From NCBI GenBank assembly GCA_934636325.1, contig CAKUAK010000112.1, positions 1-21,424 of the forward strand: 21,424 nucleotides of DNA, in the 5' to 3' direction. This stretch comes from an uncultured Eubacteriales bacterium. Lineage in GTDB: Bacteria > Bacillota > Clostridia > Oscillospirales > Butyricicoccaceae. A program made the position numbers and the translations under genes. The number at the start of each line of letters is the position of its first letter. Position 1 is the first letter of the stretch. The notes under the pieces were generated by a model. It did not search any database and had not been told where the DNA came from. It saw only the letters and a program-made list of their open reading frames with translations. Below are positions 7,697-15,444 of this stretch, one piece after another.

Positions 7697-7725
7697 ATTA
7701 TATAATTTTGCGGTGGCAAAGTCAA
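7697..7725 (-). promoter_or_regulatory. Strong sigma-A-type promoter for rmuC-tgt
   Basis: On the minus strand, TTGACT (7720-7725), a 17-nt spacer and a perfect TATAAT (7697-7702) are seen. The -35 box overlaps the queA stop codon. The predicted start is about 7690, at the foot of the 7657-7688 hairpin, and the leader to the rmuC ATG is about 63 nt. Confidence 0.8.
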
Positions 7726-8786
7726 TCGCGGCTTTCGCCGGCGTCATCATTGACACCGTTGATAAGCAGGCAGGCGTCGCCGAAGCTGAAAAATCTGTAT
7801 TTTTCTTTTACGGCTTCACTGTAAGCGTTAAGGATTATCTCGCGGGAAGAAAATGCCGAGACCAGCATAACAAGCGTGCTTTCGGGAAGATGGAAGTTTG
7901 TGATAAGGCCGTCGAGCACCTTGAAGCGATATCCGGGATATATAAAAATACTGGTATCGCCGTGGCCGCTGTGCACGACACCGTTATCATCTCCGACAGT
8001 CTCCAGCGTGCGGCAGGAGGTCGTTCCGACGGCAATAACACGCCCGCCGTTCTGTTTTGCCCTGTTGATCCTCTGGGCCGCGTCATCGGTGACAAAATAG
8101 CTCTCGGTATGCATAAGGTGATCGGTGATGTTCTCTTCTTTTACCGGGCGGAAGGTCCCAAGGCCGACATGCAGCGTGATGTGAACGATGTCTACCCCCA
8201 TATCCCTGATCCTTTCAAGAAGCTCGGGTGTAAAGTGCAGTCCGGCCGTCGGCGCGGCGGCAGACCCATTGACCTTTGAATAAACGGTCTGATATCGCTC
8301 TCCGTCCTCCAGCCTTTCGGTTATATAGGGCGGCAGCGGCATCGTGCCTATCTTTTCAAGAAGCTCGAGGAATATCCCCTGATAATCGAAATGGATCACC
8401 CTGTTGCCGTCGGGCATGACCTCTTTTATCGTGCCCTTAAGAAGGCCGTCGCCGAATATGACCTCCGCGCCTTCCCTGAGCCTGCGTCCGGGATGAACGA
8501 TACACTCCCAGTCGTCGCCGCTTATGTTTTTCAGCAGCAGCACCTCTACATGGGCTCCGCCGCCGACCTTTACGCCATACAGCCTTGCCGGCAGCACCCG
8601 GGTATCGTTTATGACAAGGCAGTCGCCCTTTTTCAGGTAATCTGTTATATCATAGAAATGCCTGTGCTTTAAGCTGCCGGTCTGCCGGTCGATCACCATA
8701 AGACGCGAATGATCGCGTTCGGCGATGGGGGTCTGGGCGATAAGCTCCTCCGGCAGATCATAGTAAAAATCACTTGTTTTCATCAT
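7722..8786 (-). CDS. queA: S-adenosylmethionine:tRNA ribosyltransferase-isomerase
   Basis: QueA moves the ribosyl part of S-adenosylmethionine onto preQ1 in tRNA, giving epoxyqueuosine. The 354-aa length is normal. Family blocks are seen in order: FYYDLPEELIAQTPIAERD (7-25), NDTRVLPARLYG (60-71), AAPTAGLHFT (177-186), LHVGLGTFRPV (205-215), GTTSCRTLE (254-262) and TNFHLPEST (296-304). Two ATGs stand in tandem (8786 and 8783) with only a weak purine-rich RBS. The gene follows the aldo/keto reductase by 39 nt with no clear promoter of its own, and ends in a promoter plus hairpin that separate it from rmuC-tgt. Confidence 0.97.
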   Translation of the reverse strand: MMKTSDFYYDLPEELIAQTPIAERDHSRLMVIDRQTGSLKHRHFYDITDYLKKGDCLVINDTRVLPARLYGVKVGGGAHVEVLLLKNISGDDWECIVHPGRRLREGAEVIFGDGLLKGTIKEVMPDGNRVIHFDYQGIFLELLEKIGTMPLPPYITERLEDGERYQTVYSKVNGSAAAPTAGLHFTPELLERIRDMGVDIVHITLHVGLGTFRPVKEENITDHLMHTESYFVTDDAAQRINRAKQNGGRVIAVGTTSCRTLETVGDDNGVVHSGHGDTSIFIYPGYRFKVLDGLITNFHLPESTLVMLVSAFSSREIILNAYSEAVKEKYRFFSFGDACLLINGVNDDAGESRD

Positions 8787-8825
8787 AGTATTTCATATTC
8801 TTTCTCTGATAAGTCATATTAGGGC

Positions 8826-10004
8826 TCATACACGCTTGAGCAGCTTAAGAGCCGCCATGGAGACCTTATACGGTACTCCCTCCATAGCCGACGCCACCGC
8901 CGAAAGCTCGCGCCGTATTTCTATCTTCTGGGGGCAGTGCTGCTCGCACCGGCCGCATTTTATGCACATAGACGCCTTTGTCGGCCTTGTTTTCATTGAT
9001 GTGCACATAATGTATTCCCGCAGCCCGGTCATCCAGCCGTCGGCTCTTCGGACATTCATGGCGTTGAAGCATGTCGGGATATCAACACCGGCGGGACACG
9101 GCATACAGTATCCGCATCCCGTGCAGGGCACAGCCATATTTCTCTTTATGATATCTCTGACATTGTCGTATACTTCAATTTCCTTCCGGGTCAGGCTGTC
9201 AGGCACCATTTCAGAAGCCGTTCGGCAGTTTTCCTCGATCTGGGATACAGAGTTCATGCCGGAGAGCACGACCGTGACCTCGGGATAATTCCAAAGCCAT
9301 CTGAACCCAAGCTCAGCAAAGCTCCTCCCCGGTTCATTTTCTGCCCATGCGGCTTTTGCCTGTTCGGGAAGCCCTCCGGCCAGTCTGCCGCCGCGAAGCG
9401 GCTCCATGATGATAACAGGCAGACCCTTTTGCGCCGCATATTTAAGCCCTTGTTCGCCGGCCTGACCATCCTTATCGAAATAATTGAACTGTATCTGGCA
9501 GAAATCAAAATCGTATGCGTCTATAAGCGCTTTAAACCCCGATGTTCCGCCATGATAGGAAAAGCCGATATTGCGGATGCTGCCGTCGGACTTTCTGGCC
9601 TCGATCCACTTCTCTATCTCAAGACCCTGAAGGCGGCTCCACGCGCCGGTATCGGCAAGCATATGCAGCAGATAATAATCAATATGATCGGTGTTGAGCT
9701 TTTTCAGCTCTTCGCTGAAGAATCTGTCAAGGTCGGCGCTGCTTCTGACCATATACTGTGGCATCTTTGTTGCCAGCTTTATCCGGTCACGATATCCGGC
9801 CGATAAAAACCTGCCCACGCATACCTCGCTGCCGGGATATGTATAGGCTGTATCAAAGTAATTGACGCCCAGCTCTATGGCACGCCGCATCTCACTTTCG
9901 GCTTTTTTCTGGTCGATGACTCCGCCTGTTCTCGTAAAGCGCATACATCCATAGCCCAGCGTCGAAAGCCGATCGCCGTTTTTGGAATTGATCCTGTATT
10001 GCAT
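8826..10004 (-). CDS. Aldo/keto reductase with C-terminal two-[4Fe-4S] ferredoxin module
   Basis: Residues 1-290 are an aldo/keto reductase barrel with the catalytic set D51, Y56, K80 and H114 and the HIDYYLLH block. Residues 291-392 carry two cysteine clusters, CTGCGYCMPCP (C294, C297, C300, C303) and CIKCGRCEQHCP (C347, C350, C353, C357), the pattern for two [4Fe-4S] clusters. This fused family of 370-400 aa is common in Clostridia; its substrate and electron partner are not established. The first set of cysteines is followed by the GVDIP segment common in such proteins. The ATG at 10004 has only a weak RBS and starts just after the tyrS hairpin, so it may depend on read-through. Confidence 0.9.
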   Translation of the reverse strand: MQYRINSKNGDRLSTLGYGCMRFTRTGGVIDQKKAESEMRRAIELGVNYFDTAYTYPGSEVCVGRFLSAGYRDRIKLATKMPQYMVRSSADLDRFFSEELKKLNTDHIDYYLLHMLADTGAWSRLQGLEIEKWIEARKSDGSIRNIGFSYHGGTSGFKALIDAYDFDFCQIQFNYFDKDGQAGEQGLKYAAQKGLPVIIMEPLRGGRLAGGLPEQAKAAWAENEPGRSFAELGFRWLWNYPEVTVVLSGMNSVSQIEENCRTASEMVPDSLTRKEIEVYDNVRDIIKRNMAVPCTGCGYCMPCPAGVDIPTCFNAMNVRRADGWMTGLREYIMCTSMKTRPTKASMCIKCGRCEQHCPQKIEIRRELSAVASAMEGVPYKVSMAALKLLKRV

Positions 10005-10019
10005 AGTATCTCAAATCAA

Positions 10020-10049
10020 GCCTGCCGCCTTTTAATAAAGACGGCAGGC
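10020..10049 (-). terminator. Hairpin after tyrS
   Basis: A 13-bp stem (10020-10032 with 10037-10049, one G-U pair on the minus strand) with a 4-nt ATTA loop begins 9 nt after the tyrS stop. On the minus strand it is followed by TTGATTTGAG, a poor U tract, so termination may be partial. That fits the next gene starting only 15 nt beyond it with no room for a promoter. On the plus strand it is followed by ATATCGTTTTT. Confidence 0.6.
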
Positions 10050-10058
10050 ATATCGTTT

Positions 10059-11288
10059 TTATTTGCAGATGACCTTGTGGAAGGTCTTCTTTCCCTTTTT
10101 GATGACGAAATCACCTTTTTTGACGTCATCCGCTGTAAACACCTGTGTGGCGCCGGCGACCTTGACGTCATTTACCGTGACGCCGCCCTGGTCTATCAGC
10201 CTGCGTGCCTCACCCTTGGACGAAACAAGTCCGCAGCGCACCATAAGGTCGGTTATCGTCAGGCCGTCTCCGAAATCAGCCTCGGATATTTCTGTGGACG
10301 GCATGTTGTCGGAAGAGCTTCCGCCGCCGAAGAGCGAATGGCTGGCTTCCTGTGCTTTAAGGGCATCCTCCTCGCTGTGTACCAGCTTTGTAAGCTCAAA
10401 GGCCAGGATCTCTTTTGCCTTATTGAGCTGGCTGCCCTCCCATTTGTCCATCTCGTCGATCTGCTCCAGCGGCAGGAATGTCAGCATGCGCAGGCACTTC
10501 ATGACGTCGGCGTCGCCGACATTGCGCCAGTACTGATAGAAATCGTAAGGCGAGGTCTTATTGGGATCGAGCCATACGGCATTGCCGGCTGTCTTGCCCA
10601 TCTTATTGCCCTGAGAATCGGTCAGCAGAGTGATGGTCATGCAGTGGGAATCCTTGCCGAGCTTTTTGCGGATGAGCTCTGTGCCGCCCAGCATATTGGA
10701 CCACTGGTCATTGCCGCCGCACTGCATATTGCAGCCGTAGTTCTGGAACATATGATAGAAGTCATAGGACTGCATTATCATATAGTTGAACTCGAGGAAG
10801 GAAAGGCCCCTTTCCATGCGCTGCTTATAGCAGTCGGCCCTGAGCATATTATTGACCGAGAAGCATGCGCCGACCTCACGCAGAAGCTCGACATAATTGA
10901 GCTTAAGGAGCCAATCGGCGTTGTTGAGCATGATAGCCTTGCCCTGACCTTCGCCGAACTCGATGAATTTTTCCATCTGATGCTTGAAGCACACGGCGTT
11001 GTGGTCGATGTCCTCTTTTGTCAGCATCTTTCTCATATCGGTGCGTCCAGAAGGATCGCCGATCATTGTCGTGCCGCCACCGATAAGGGCGATGGGGGTA
11101 TTACCGGCCGACTGGAGGCGCTTCATAAGGGTGAGGGCCATAAAATGTCCGGCTGTAAGGCTGTCGGCCGTGCAGTCGAAGCCTATATAAAACTTTGCCT
11201 TGCCTTCATTTATGAGACGGCTGACCTCGTCTTCATCGGTGACCTGAGCCACAAGGCCTCTGGCCTTAAGTTCTTCGTATAAAGTCAT
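10059..11288 (-). CDS. tyrS: Tyrosyl-tRNA synthetase
   Basis: This class I synthetase charges tRNA-Tyr. The 409-aa protein has FYIGFDCTADSLTAGHFMA (33-51, carrying the HIGH-type motif HFMA at 48-51), GGNDQW at 191-196, the KMSKS-type motif KMGKT at 229-233, and a C-terminal S4 RNA-binding domain (about 343-409, SSKGEARRLIDQGGVTVND). I chose the ATG at 11288; GGAGGAG stands 6-8 nt before it. An upstream TTG (11303) would translate the RBS itself. A Tyr T-box leader precedes the gene, so it should be induced when uncharged tRNA-Tyr builds up. Confidence 0.98.
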   Translation of the reverse strand: MTLYEELKARGLVAQVTDEDEVSRLINEGKAKFYIGFDCTADSLTAGHFMALTLMKRLQSAGNTPIALIGGGTTMIGDPSGRTDMRKMLTKEDIDHNAVCFKHQMEKFIEFGEGQGKAIMLNNADWLLKLNYVELLREVGACFSVNNMLRADCYKQRMERGLSFLEFNYMIMQSYDFYHMFQNYGCNMQCGGNDQWSNMLGGTELIRKKLGKDSHCMTITLLTDSQGNKMGKTAGNAVWLDPNKTSPYDFYQYWRNVGDADVMKCLRMLTFLPLEQIDEMDKWEGSQLNKAKEILAFELTKLVHSEEDALKAQEASHSLFGGGSSSDNMPSTEISEADFGDGLTITDLMVRCGLVSSKGEARRLIDQGGVTVNDVKVAGATQVFTADDVKKGDFVIKKGKKTFHKVICK

Positions 11289-11583
11289 TTTTCTCTCCTC
11301 CAAATATATGAAAAATAAAAGCCCTCTGCGCCAAAAATCGCAGAGGGCGATAAAATTACCGCGGTACCACCTCAGTTTGCCCGCCGAAGCAGGCCTTTAG
11401 GAAAAGATCCCCAGCGGCTGTAACGTGCCGCATTCCGTAGGCGCCTAATTGCTTTACCGTTCAGCGCTCCGCTCACAAATGTATTTCAAAGGCTGCCAAT
11501 ATGCGCTTTCACCGGCCGCGCACTCTCTGAAAAGGACAGACGATCTACTTCTTTTGATCACAGCGTTTGCGATATCAAGATTT
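11289..11583 (-). promoter_or_regulatory. T-box riboswitch, tyrosine specific
   Basis: The stretch between recN and tyrS is a T-box leader. On the minus strand the T-box core TGAGGTGGTACCGCGGTAA lies at 11357-11375, with the UGGU bulge expected for a tRNA whose discriminator base is A. Upstream, a stem I can be drawn: AGUAGA near 11540, a distal stem GUGCGC/GCGCAU with a GGUG loop (about 11507-11530), and on the 3' side of stem I GAAAUAC, where UAC (11481-11483) is a Tyr codon in the specifier position. The 3' end holds the competing terminator at 11311-11348. Uncharged tRNA-Tyr pairing with the specifier and the UGGU bulge would favour the antiterminator and switch on tyrS. Exact limits of stems II and III were not worked out. 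Confidence 0.9.
11311..11348 (-). terminator. T-box intrinsic terminator before tyrS
   Basis: A 10-bp perfect stem GCCCTCTGCG/CGCAGAGGGC (11321-11330 with 11339-11348) with an 8-nt loop is followed on the minus strand by TTTTATTTTT. This is the OFF structure of the Tyr T-box. It would also stop transcripts that read through from the dxs-recN operon. Confidence 0.92.
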
Positions 11584-11589
11584 ATAAAC

Positions 11590-11618
11590 ATAATATTGCA
11601 TGCGGCCTATTTTGTCAA
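11590..11618 (-). promoter_or_regulatory. Sigma-A-type promoter of the tyrS T-box transcript
   Basis: On the minus strand, a perfect TTGACA (11613-11618), a 17-nt spacer and TATTAT (11590-11595) are seen. The -35 box lies inside recN, encoding its last Leu-Thr codons, and the -10 box lies just past the recN stop. The predicted start, at an A near 11583, matches the beginning of the T-box stem I region. Confidence 0.85.
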
Positions 11619-13313
11619 GGACTTCTTGTATTCTCCGGCAAGCCGCAGCATTTCCCCGGCGCTTTCCATGCTCGATAGCGTTATATTCAGACCCGACGTA
11701 AGCCGCGCGATCTCTTCCATGCGGCCCTGTGCCTCAAGACTCTCGACATCGGTAAAGGTGCGGCCGCCCGCCTCGTGCTTGGTGATCCGGAAATGATGAT
11801 CGGCCAGGCAGGCTATCTGCGGAAGATGGGTTATGCAAAGCACCTGACGCCCGCAGGATATCTCATAGAGCTTCTGCCCCACCTTATTTGCGGCGCGTCC
11901 GCTGACACCTGTGTCGATCTCATCAAATATAGCGGTGCACACCGGCTCACCCGCCGAAAGCACCTTTTTCATGGCCAGCATTATTCTTGAAAGCTCACCG
12001 CCGGAAGCGACCTTATTGAGAGGCTTGAGGCCCTCGCCCTTGTTGGCAGATAGAAGAAATCTGACGCTGTCGATGCCCTTTCTTGAAAAGCGTACCCCTT
12101 TTGGCCCGCTCTGGCTTTCTATTTCGGCCTCCATGCGGACAGAGGGCATGTCGAGCTGGCGCAGCTCGTCACATATCAGCGAAGAGAGCCGCCCGGCCGC
12201 CTTCCTTCTTTTTTCGGTCAATTTCTGTGCCGCCGAAAAAACTTCGGCGCGTTTTTTTGCATATTGCTCCTTGAGCTCTTCAAGGTTATCATCGCTGTTT
12301 ACGAGGGCATCAAGCTCAGAACGGAACTCATCGAGCAACTCGGGCAGCCTGTCCGGTTCTGTTTTGTGCCTTTCGGATAATGTTATGACAAGATCAAGAC
12401 GCTGCTCGGTGTCGGCAAGCTGCTGCGGCGAAAACTCGAGCCTGTAAAGGCATGATGAAAGTTCAGAGGAAAGGTCGGAAAGAAGCTCGGCGGCATCCTT
12501 TGCCTTATCGAGGATGCCTGGGGCATCGCTATCAAGATCCTGACATTGGGCAAGGATCTTGATCCCATCTCCGACCAGCGAAAGAGCCCCCACAGAATCG
12601 TCGTCGCCCGATATATATTGAAGCGCCTCCCGCAGAGCCGTTCCCGCGCGCTGGGTGCGCATGAGTGAAGAACGGAGACTTAACAGCTGCTGATATTCAC
12701 CCTCATGAATGTCGGCCTTTTCCAGCTCAGGCACATATTCGCTCAGCAGCGCTATCCTTCTATCCTTTTCGGAATTGCTCAATGACAGTGATCTTATATT
12801 GCGATTGAGCCGCAGAAGATCGTCATATTTTGCCGAAAAAACCCTTAGCTCCGGCTCGAGCCCGGCAAAGACGTCAAGATAGTCTATATGCTTATCTTCA
12901 TCGAGCAGGTTCTGTCCGTCGTGCTGTCCGTGGATGCTGACCAGCATGACCGAAAGCTCTCTTAAAGCGGCCAGCGCGGCCGTTTTGCCATTGATACGGC
13001 AGACATTTCTGCCGTCAGGAAACATCTGGCGGCTTATCCTGAGCTTGTCGTTGTGAACGTCGAAGCCCAGCTGTCTCGCCTTTTCGACGGCATCCTTTTC
13101 TATCTGATCGAACACCGCCGAGACAGAGGCCTGCGGCGCGCCTGTGCGGATGAGCTCGCGGCTGATGCGCTGACCGAGAATGGCGTTTATGGAGTCTATT
13201 ATCATTGACTTTCCGGCGCCTGTCTCGCCGGAAAGCACACTGAAACCGTTATCGAACTCTATATCGGCATGCTCTATAACGGCAATATTTTCTATAGACA
13301 GCGATCTGAGCAT
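11607..13313 (-). CDS. recN: DNA repair protein RecN
   Basis: RecN is an SMC-like ATPase acting early in double-strand break repair. The 568-aa protein has FSVLSGETGAGKS with Walker A at 29-36, a long central coiled-coil region (about 150-370) and the C-terminal ABC half, with the signature SGGELSR (437-443) and Walker B AIFDEIDTGVSG (about 461-472). Length is normal. I chose the ATG at 13313, 1 nt after the argR stop; it has no clear RBS, so coupling to argR translation is likely. recN closes the dxs-tlyA-nadK-argR-recN operon; argR-recN adjacency is common in Firmicutes. Confidence 0.97.
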   Translation of the reverse strand: MLRSLSIENIAVIEHADIEFDNGFSVLSGETGAGKSMIIDSINAILGQRISRELIRTGAPQASVSAVFDQIEKDAVEKARQLGFDVHNDKLRISRQMFPDGRNVCRINGKTAALAALRELSVMLVSIHGQHDGQNLLDEDKHIDYLDVFAGLEPELRVFSAKYDDLLRLNRNIRSLSLSNSEKDRRIALLSEYVPELEKADIHEGEYQQLLSLRSSLMRTQRAGTALREALQYISGDDDSVGALSLVGDGIKILAQCQDLDSDAPGILDKAKDAAELLSDLSSELSSCLYRLEFSPQQLADTEQRLDLVITLSERHKTEPDRLPELLDEFRSELDALVNSDDNLEELKEQYAKKRAEVFSAAQKLTEKRRKAAGRLSSLICDELRQLDMPSVRMEAEIESQSGPKGVRFSRKGIDSVRFLLSANKGEGLKPLNKVASGGELSRIMLAMKKVLSAGEPVCTAIFDEIDTGVSGRAANKVGQKLYEISCGRQVLCITHLPQIACLADHHFRITKHEAGGRTFTDVESLEAQGRMEEIARLTSGLNITLSSMESAGEMLRLAGEYKKSLTK

Positions 13314-13314
13314 T

Positions 13315-13767
13315 TTATTTAAGCATTTTTCCGGCAACTTCGCAGAACTTGCCGGCCTTTTCGTTATCGCCGAGGATGACGAGGATCGTATCGTCTCCGG
13401 CTATCGTACCGATTATATTGTCTATCTTGAGCTGATCTATGGCGTATGCCGCGGCATTGGCCATACCGGTTATCGTCGTTATGACGACAAGATTCTGTGC
13501 CTGCTGGATGCTTATCACGCACTCTTTAAAAATAGTACGCAGTCTCGGAAGAAAGCTGGCATCGTCGCCTTGGGACGGCGCGGAATACTTATATCCGCCG
13601 GTCAGGGAGCTGACCTTTATAAGGCGAAGCTCTTTTATGTCCCGGGAAATAGTTGCCTGCGTTGTGTTGAAGCCCATCTGTATGAGCTTTTCCGAAAGCT
13701 CCTCCTGGGTCTTGATGTCATTCTGCGAAATGATCTGCATGATGGCCGACTGTCTGTTAAACTTCAT
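13315..13767 (-). CDS. argR: Arginine repressor ArgR/AhrC
   Basis: This 150-aa protein has the winged-helix DNA-binding N-terminus with the recognition segment ATISRDIKELRL (38-49) and the C-terminal oligomerisation and arginine-binding domain with GTIAGDDT at 120-127. Family members form hexamers with arginine and control arginine synthesis and breakdown. AAAGGA stands about 8 nt before the ATG. It lies 3 nt after nadK and 1 nt before recN. It is not next to arg genes here, so it probably acts in trans. Confidence 0.97.
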   Translation of the reverse strand: MKFNRQSAIMQIISQNDIKTQEELSEKLIQMGFNTTQATISRDIKELRLIKVSSLTGGYKYSAPSQGDDASFLPRLRTIFKECVISIQQAQNLVVITTITGMANAAAYAIDQLKIDNIIGTIAGDDTILVILGDNEKAGKFCEVAGKMLK

Positions 13768-13770
13768 ATT

Positions 13771-14646
13771 TCATATCCTTTCGATAGAAAGCTTCTGATT
13801 TATTCTTTCATAAAAACCGATGCCGCGCAGACGTATAAGAGAAAGCATTTTAGGCGACTGCCTTATAACGATGCTCTGCCCCGGCTCGATCCTGACATTC
13901 TGATATCCGTCGACCGAAAGCTGTATCGTGTTGTCCTGATCGGGCGCGGTGATCTCTATCTCTCTGTCGGATGACACGACAAAGGATTTTATTCCGAGAG
14001 AATGGGGACACACCGGCGTAACGGCGATACAGCTGCTGGTCGGGTCTATTATCGGCCCACCCGCCGACAGCGAATAGGCCGTCGACCCTGTCGGGGTGCA
14101 GACAACGACGCCGTCGCCCGAAAAGCCCATGACCTTTTTGCCGTTGACAAAGACCTTCAGCTTGGCGATCTTTGATATATCGCCCTTCATTACGGCGGCG
14201 TCATTCAGACCTGTTGCCGAAAATGATATCGAGCCGGTCCTATCCTTTACAGTCACATTCAAAAGCAGCCTGTCGTCAAGGGCATAATCATCACTGCCTA
14301 CATTTTTTATAAGCTCGAGCGCATTGGCATCGAGCTCGGACAAAAAGCCGAGCGTCCCAAGATTTATACCGAGGACCGGCTTGTCAAAGTAAGCGGCCAG
14401 CGGGGCGATGTGGAGTATCGTGCCGTCACCGCCGACGACCAGAACGAAATCGGAGTTCTGCATGGCGTCGCCGATATCCATAAAGGATACTATCGGATAT
14501 TCGGCCATCAGGGATTCGGCATAGGTCTTTTCCATATTTATAGAAAATCCCTCTCCGAGCAGAAAATCAAGTATCTCCGGCAGCGACTTTGTCGTATTCT
14601 CTCTTGTCGGATTGGGATATATGAATACTTTTTTCGTATGTACCAC
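13771..14646 (-). CDS. nadK: NAD kinase
   Basis: NadK phosphorylates NAD to NADP. The 291-aa protein carries GGDGT (72-76), NLGTLGFL (95-102) and the long glycine-rich block from GDG (178) through CTPTGSTAYSLSAGGP (184-199). Length is normal. The only standard start is the GTG at 14646, directly after the TlyA stop, with no RBS before it. An AGGTGG overlaps that GTG and stands 5 nt before an in-frame ACG at 14637; starting there would give MKKVFIYPNPT, the usual N-terminus of the family. The start is therefore open, the identity is not. Confidence 0.96.
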   Translation of the reverse strand: MVHTKKVFIYPNPTRENTTKSLPEILDFLLGEGFSINMEKTYAESLMAEYPIVSFMDIGDAMQNSDFVLVVGGDGTILHIAPLAAYFDKPVLGINLGTLGFLSELDANALELIKNVGSDDYALDDRLLLNVTVKDRTGSISFSATGLNDAAVMKGDISKIAKLKVFVNGKKVMGFSGDGVVVCTPTGSTAYSLSAGGPIIDPTSSCIAVTPVCPHSLGIKSFVVSSDREIEITAPDQDNTIQLSVDGYQNVRIEPGQSIVIRQSPKMLSLIRLRGIGFYERINQKLSIERI

Positions 14647-15444
14647 CTACTTTATGGTCTGGCTGTGGGCTTCGGCAACAACAGCCGACGGATCGACCTC
14701 GTTATCTTCCTTCTGCGAAAGATAGAGCAAAAACTCGATATTTCCCTCAGGCCCGCGTATAGGTGAAAAGGTCAGTCCCTTTACACCGAAACCGATACTT
14801 CTCGAAAAATCCAGAATGGTATTTATAACCTCTATATGGGTGGAAGCCTCGCGGACAACGCCCTTTTTGCCGACCTTTTCGCGCCCGGCCTCGAACTGCG
14901 GCTTGATAAGGGCCACGGCTTCGCCCTCCGGGGTGAGCAGCGACTTCATTACCGGAAGCACCAGTCTTAAAGAGATAAACGAAACATCGGTAACGGCAAG
15001 ATCGAGCCTGTCTTCTATCTGGTCGGGTGTGACATAGCGTATATTGCAGCGCTCCATGCAGACCACCCGCGGGTCGGTCCTCACCTTCCAGGCCAGCTGA
15101 CCGTAGCCTACATCGACGGCATAGACCTTTTTCGCGCCACGCTGAAGCAGGCAGTCGGTGAAGCCGCCGGTCGAAGCCCCGATATCCATGGCTGTCTTTC
15201 CGGCCGGATCTATGCCGAAATAGTCAAGCGCCTTTTCCAGCTTGAGTCCGCCGCGGCTGACATATTTAAGGGTGCTTCCGCGGACCTCGATCTTGACGTC
15301 GAGCGGATAGGCCTGACCGGCGCTGTCGGCCTTCTGGTCGTTGACATATACCACCCCGGCCATTATAAGCGCTTTTGCCCTTTCCCGGCTCTGCTCGAAG
15401 CCCTGTTCCGTAAGCAGAACATCAAGGCGTTTTTTCTCTATCAT
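14647..15444 (-). CDS. tlyA: TlyA family rRNA 2'-O-methyltransferase/hemolysin
   Basis: The 265-aa protein has an N-terminal S4 RNA-binding domain (about 1-60), the SRGGLKLEKAL link (63-73) and an FtsJ-type methyltransferase domain with the SAM-binding motif DIGASTGGFTD (87-97) and KPQFEAGR (181-188). TlyA methylates ribose in ribosomal RNA in mycobacteria; in Clostridia the same family (YqxC) always sits beside dxs and recN but its target is less studied. The ATG overlaps the dxs stop as ATGA, with AAGGAG 8 nt upstream. Confidence 0.92.
   Translation of the reverse strand: MIEKKRLDVLLTEQGFEQSRERAKALIMAGVVYVNDQKADSAGQAYPLDVKIEVRGSTLKYVSRGGLKLEKALDYFGIDPAGKTAMDIGASTGGFTDCLLQRGAKKVYAVDVGYGQLAWKVRTDPRVVCMERCNIRYVTPDQIEDRLDLAVTDVSFISLRLVLPVMKSLLTPEGEAVALIKPQFEAGREKVGKKGVVREASTHIEVINTILDFSRSIGFGVKGLTFSPIRGPEGNIEFLLYLSQKEDNEVDPSAVVAEAHSQTIK

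Noticed and set aside
9999..11282. Plus-strand open frame of 427 codons opposite tyrS
   Set aside because: It is a mirror of the tyrS reading frame. It has no RBS, its protein looks like no known family, and tyrS with its T-box is certain.
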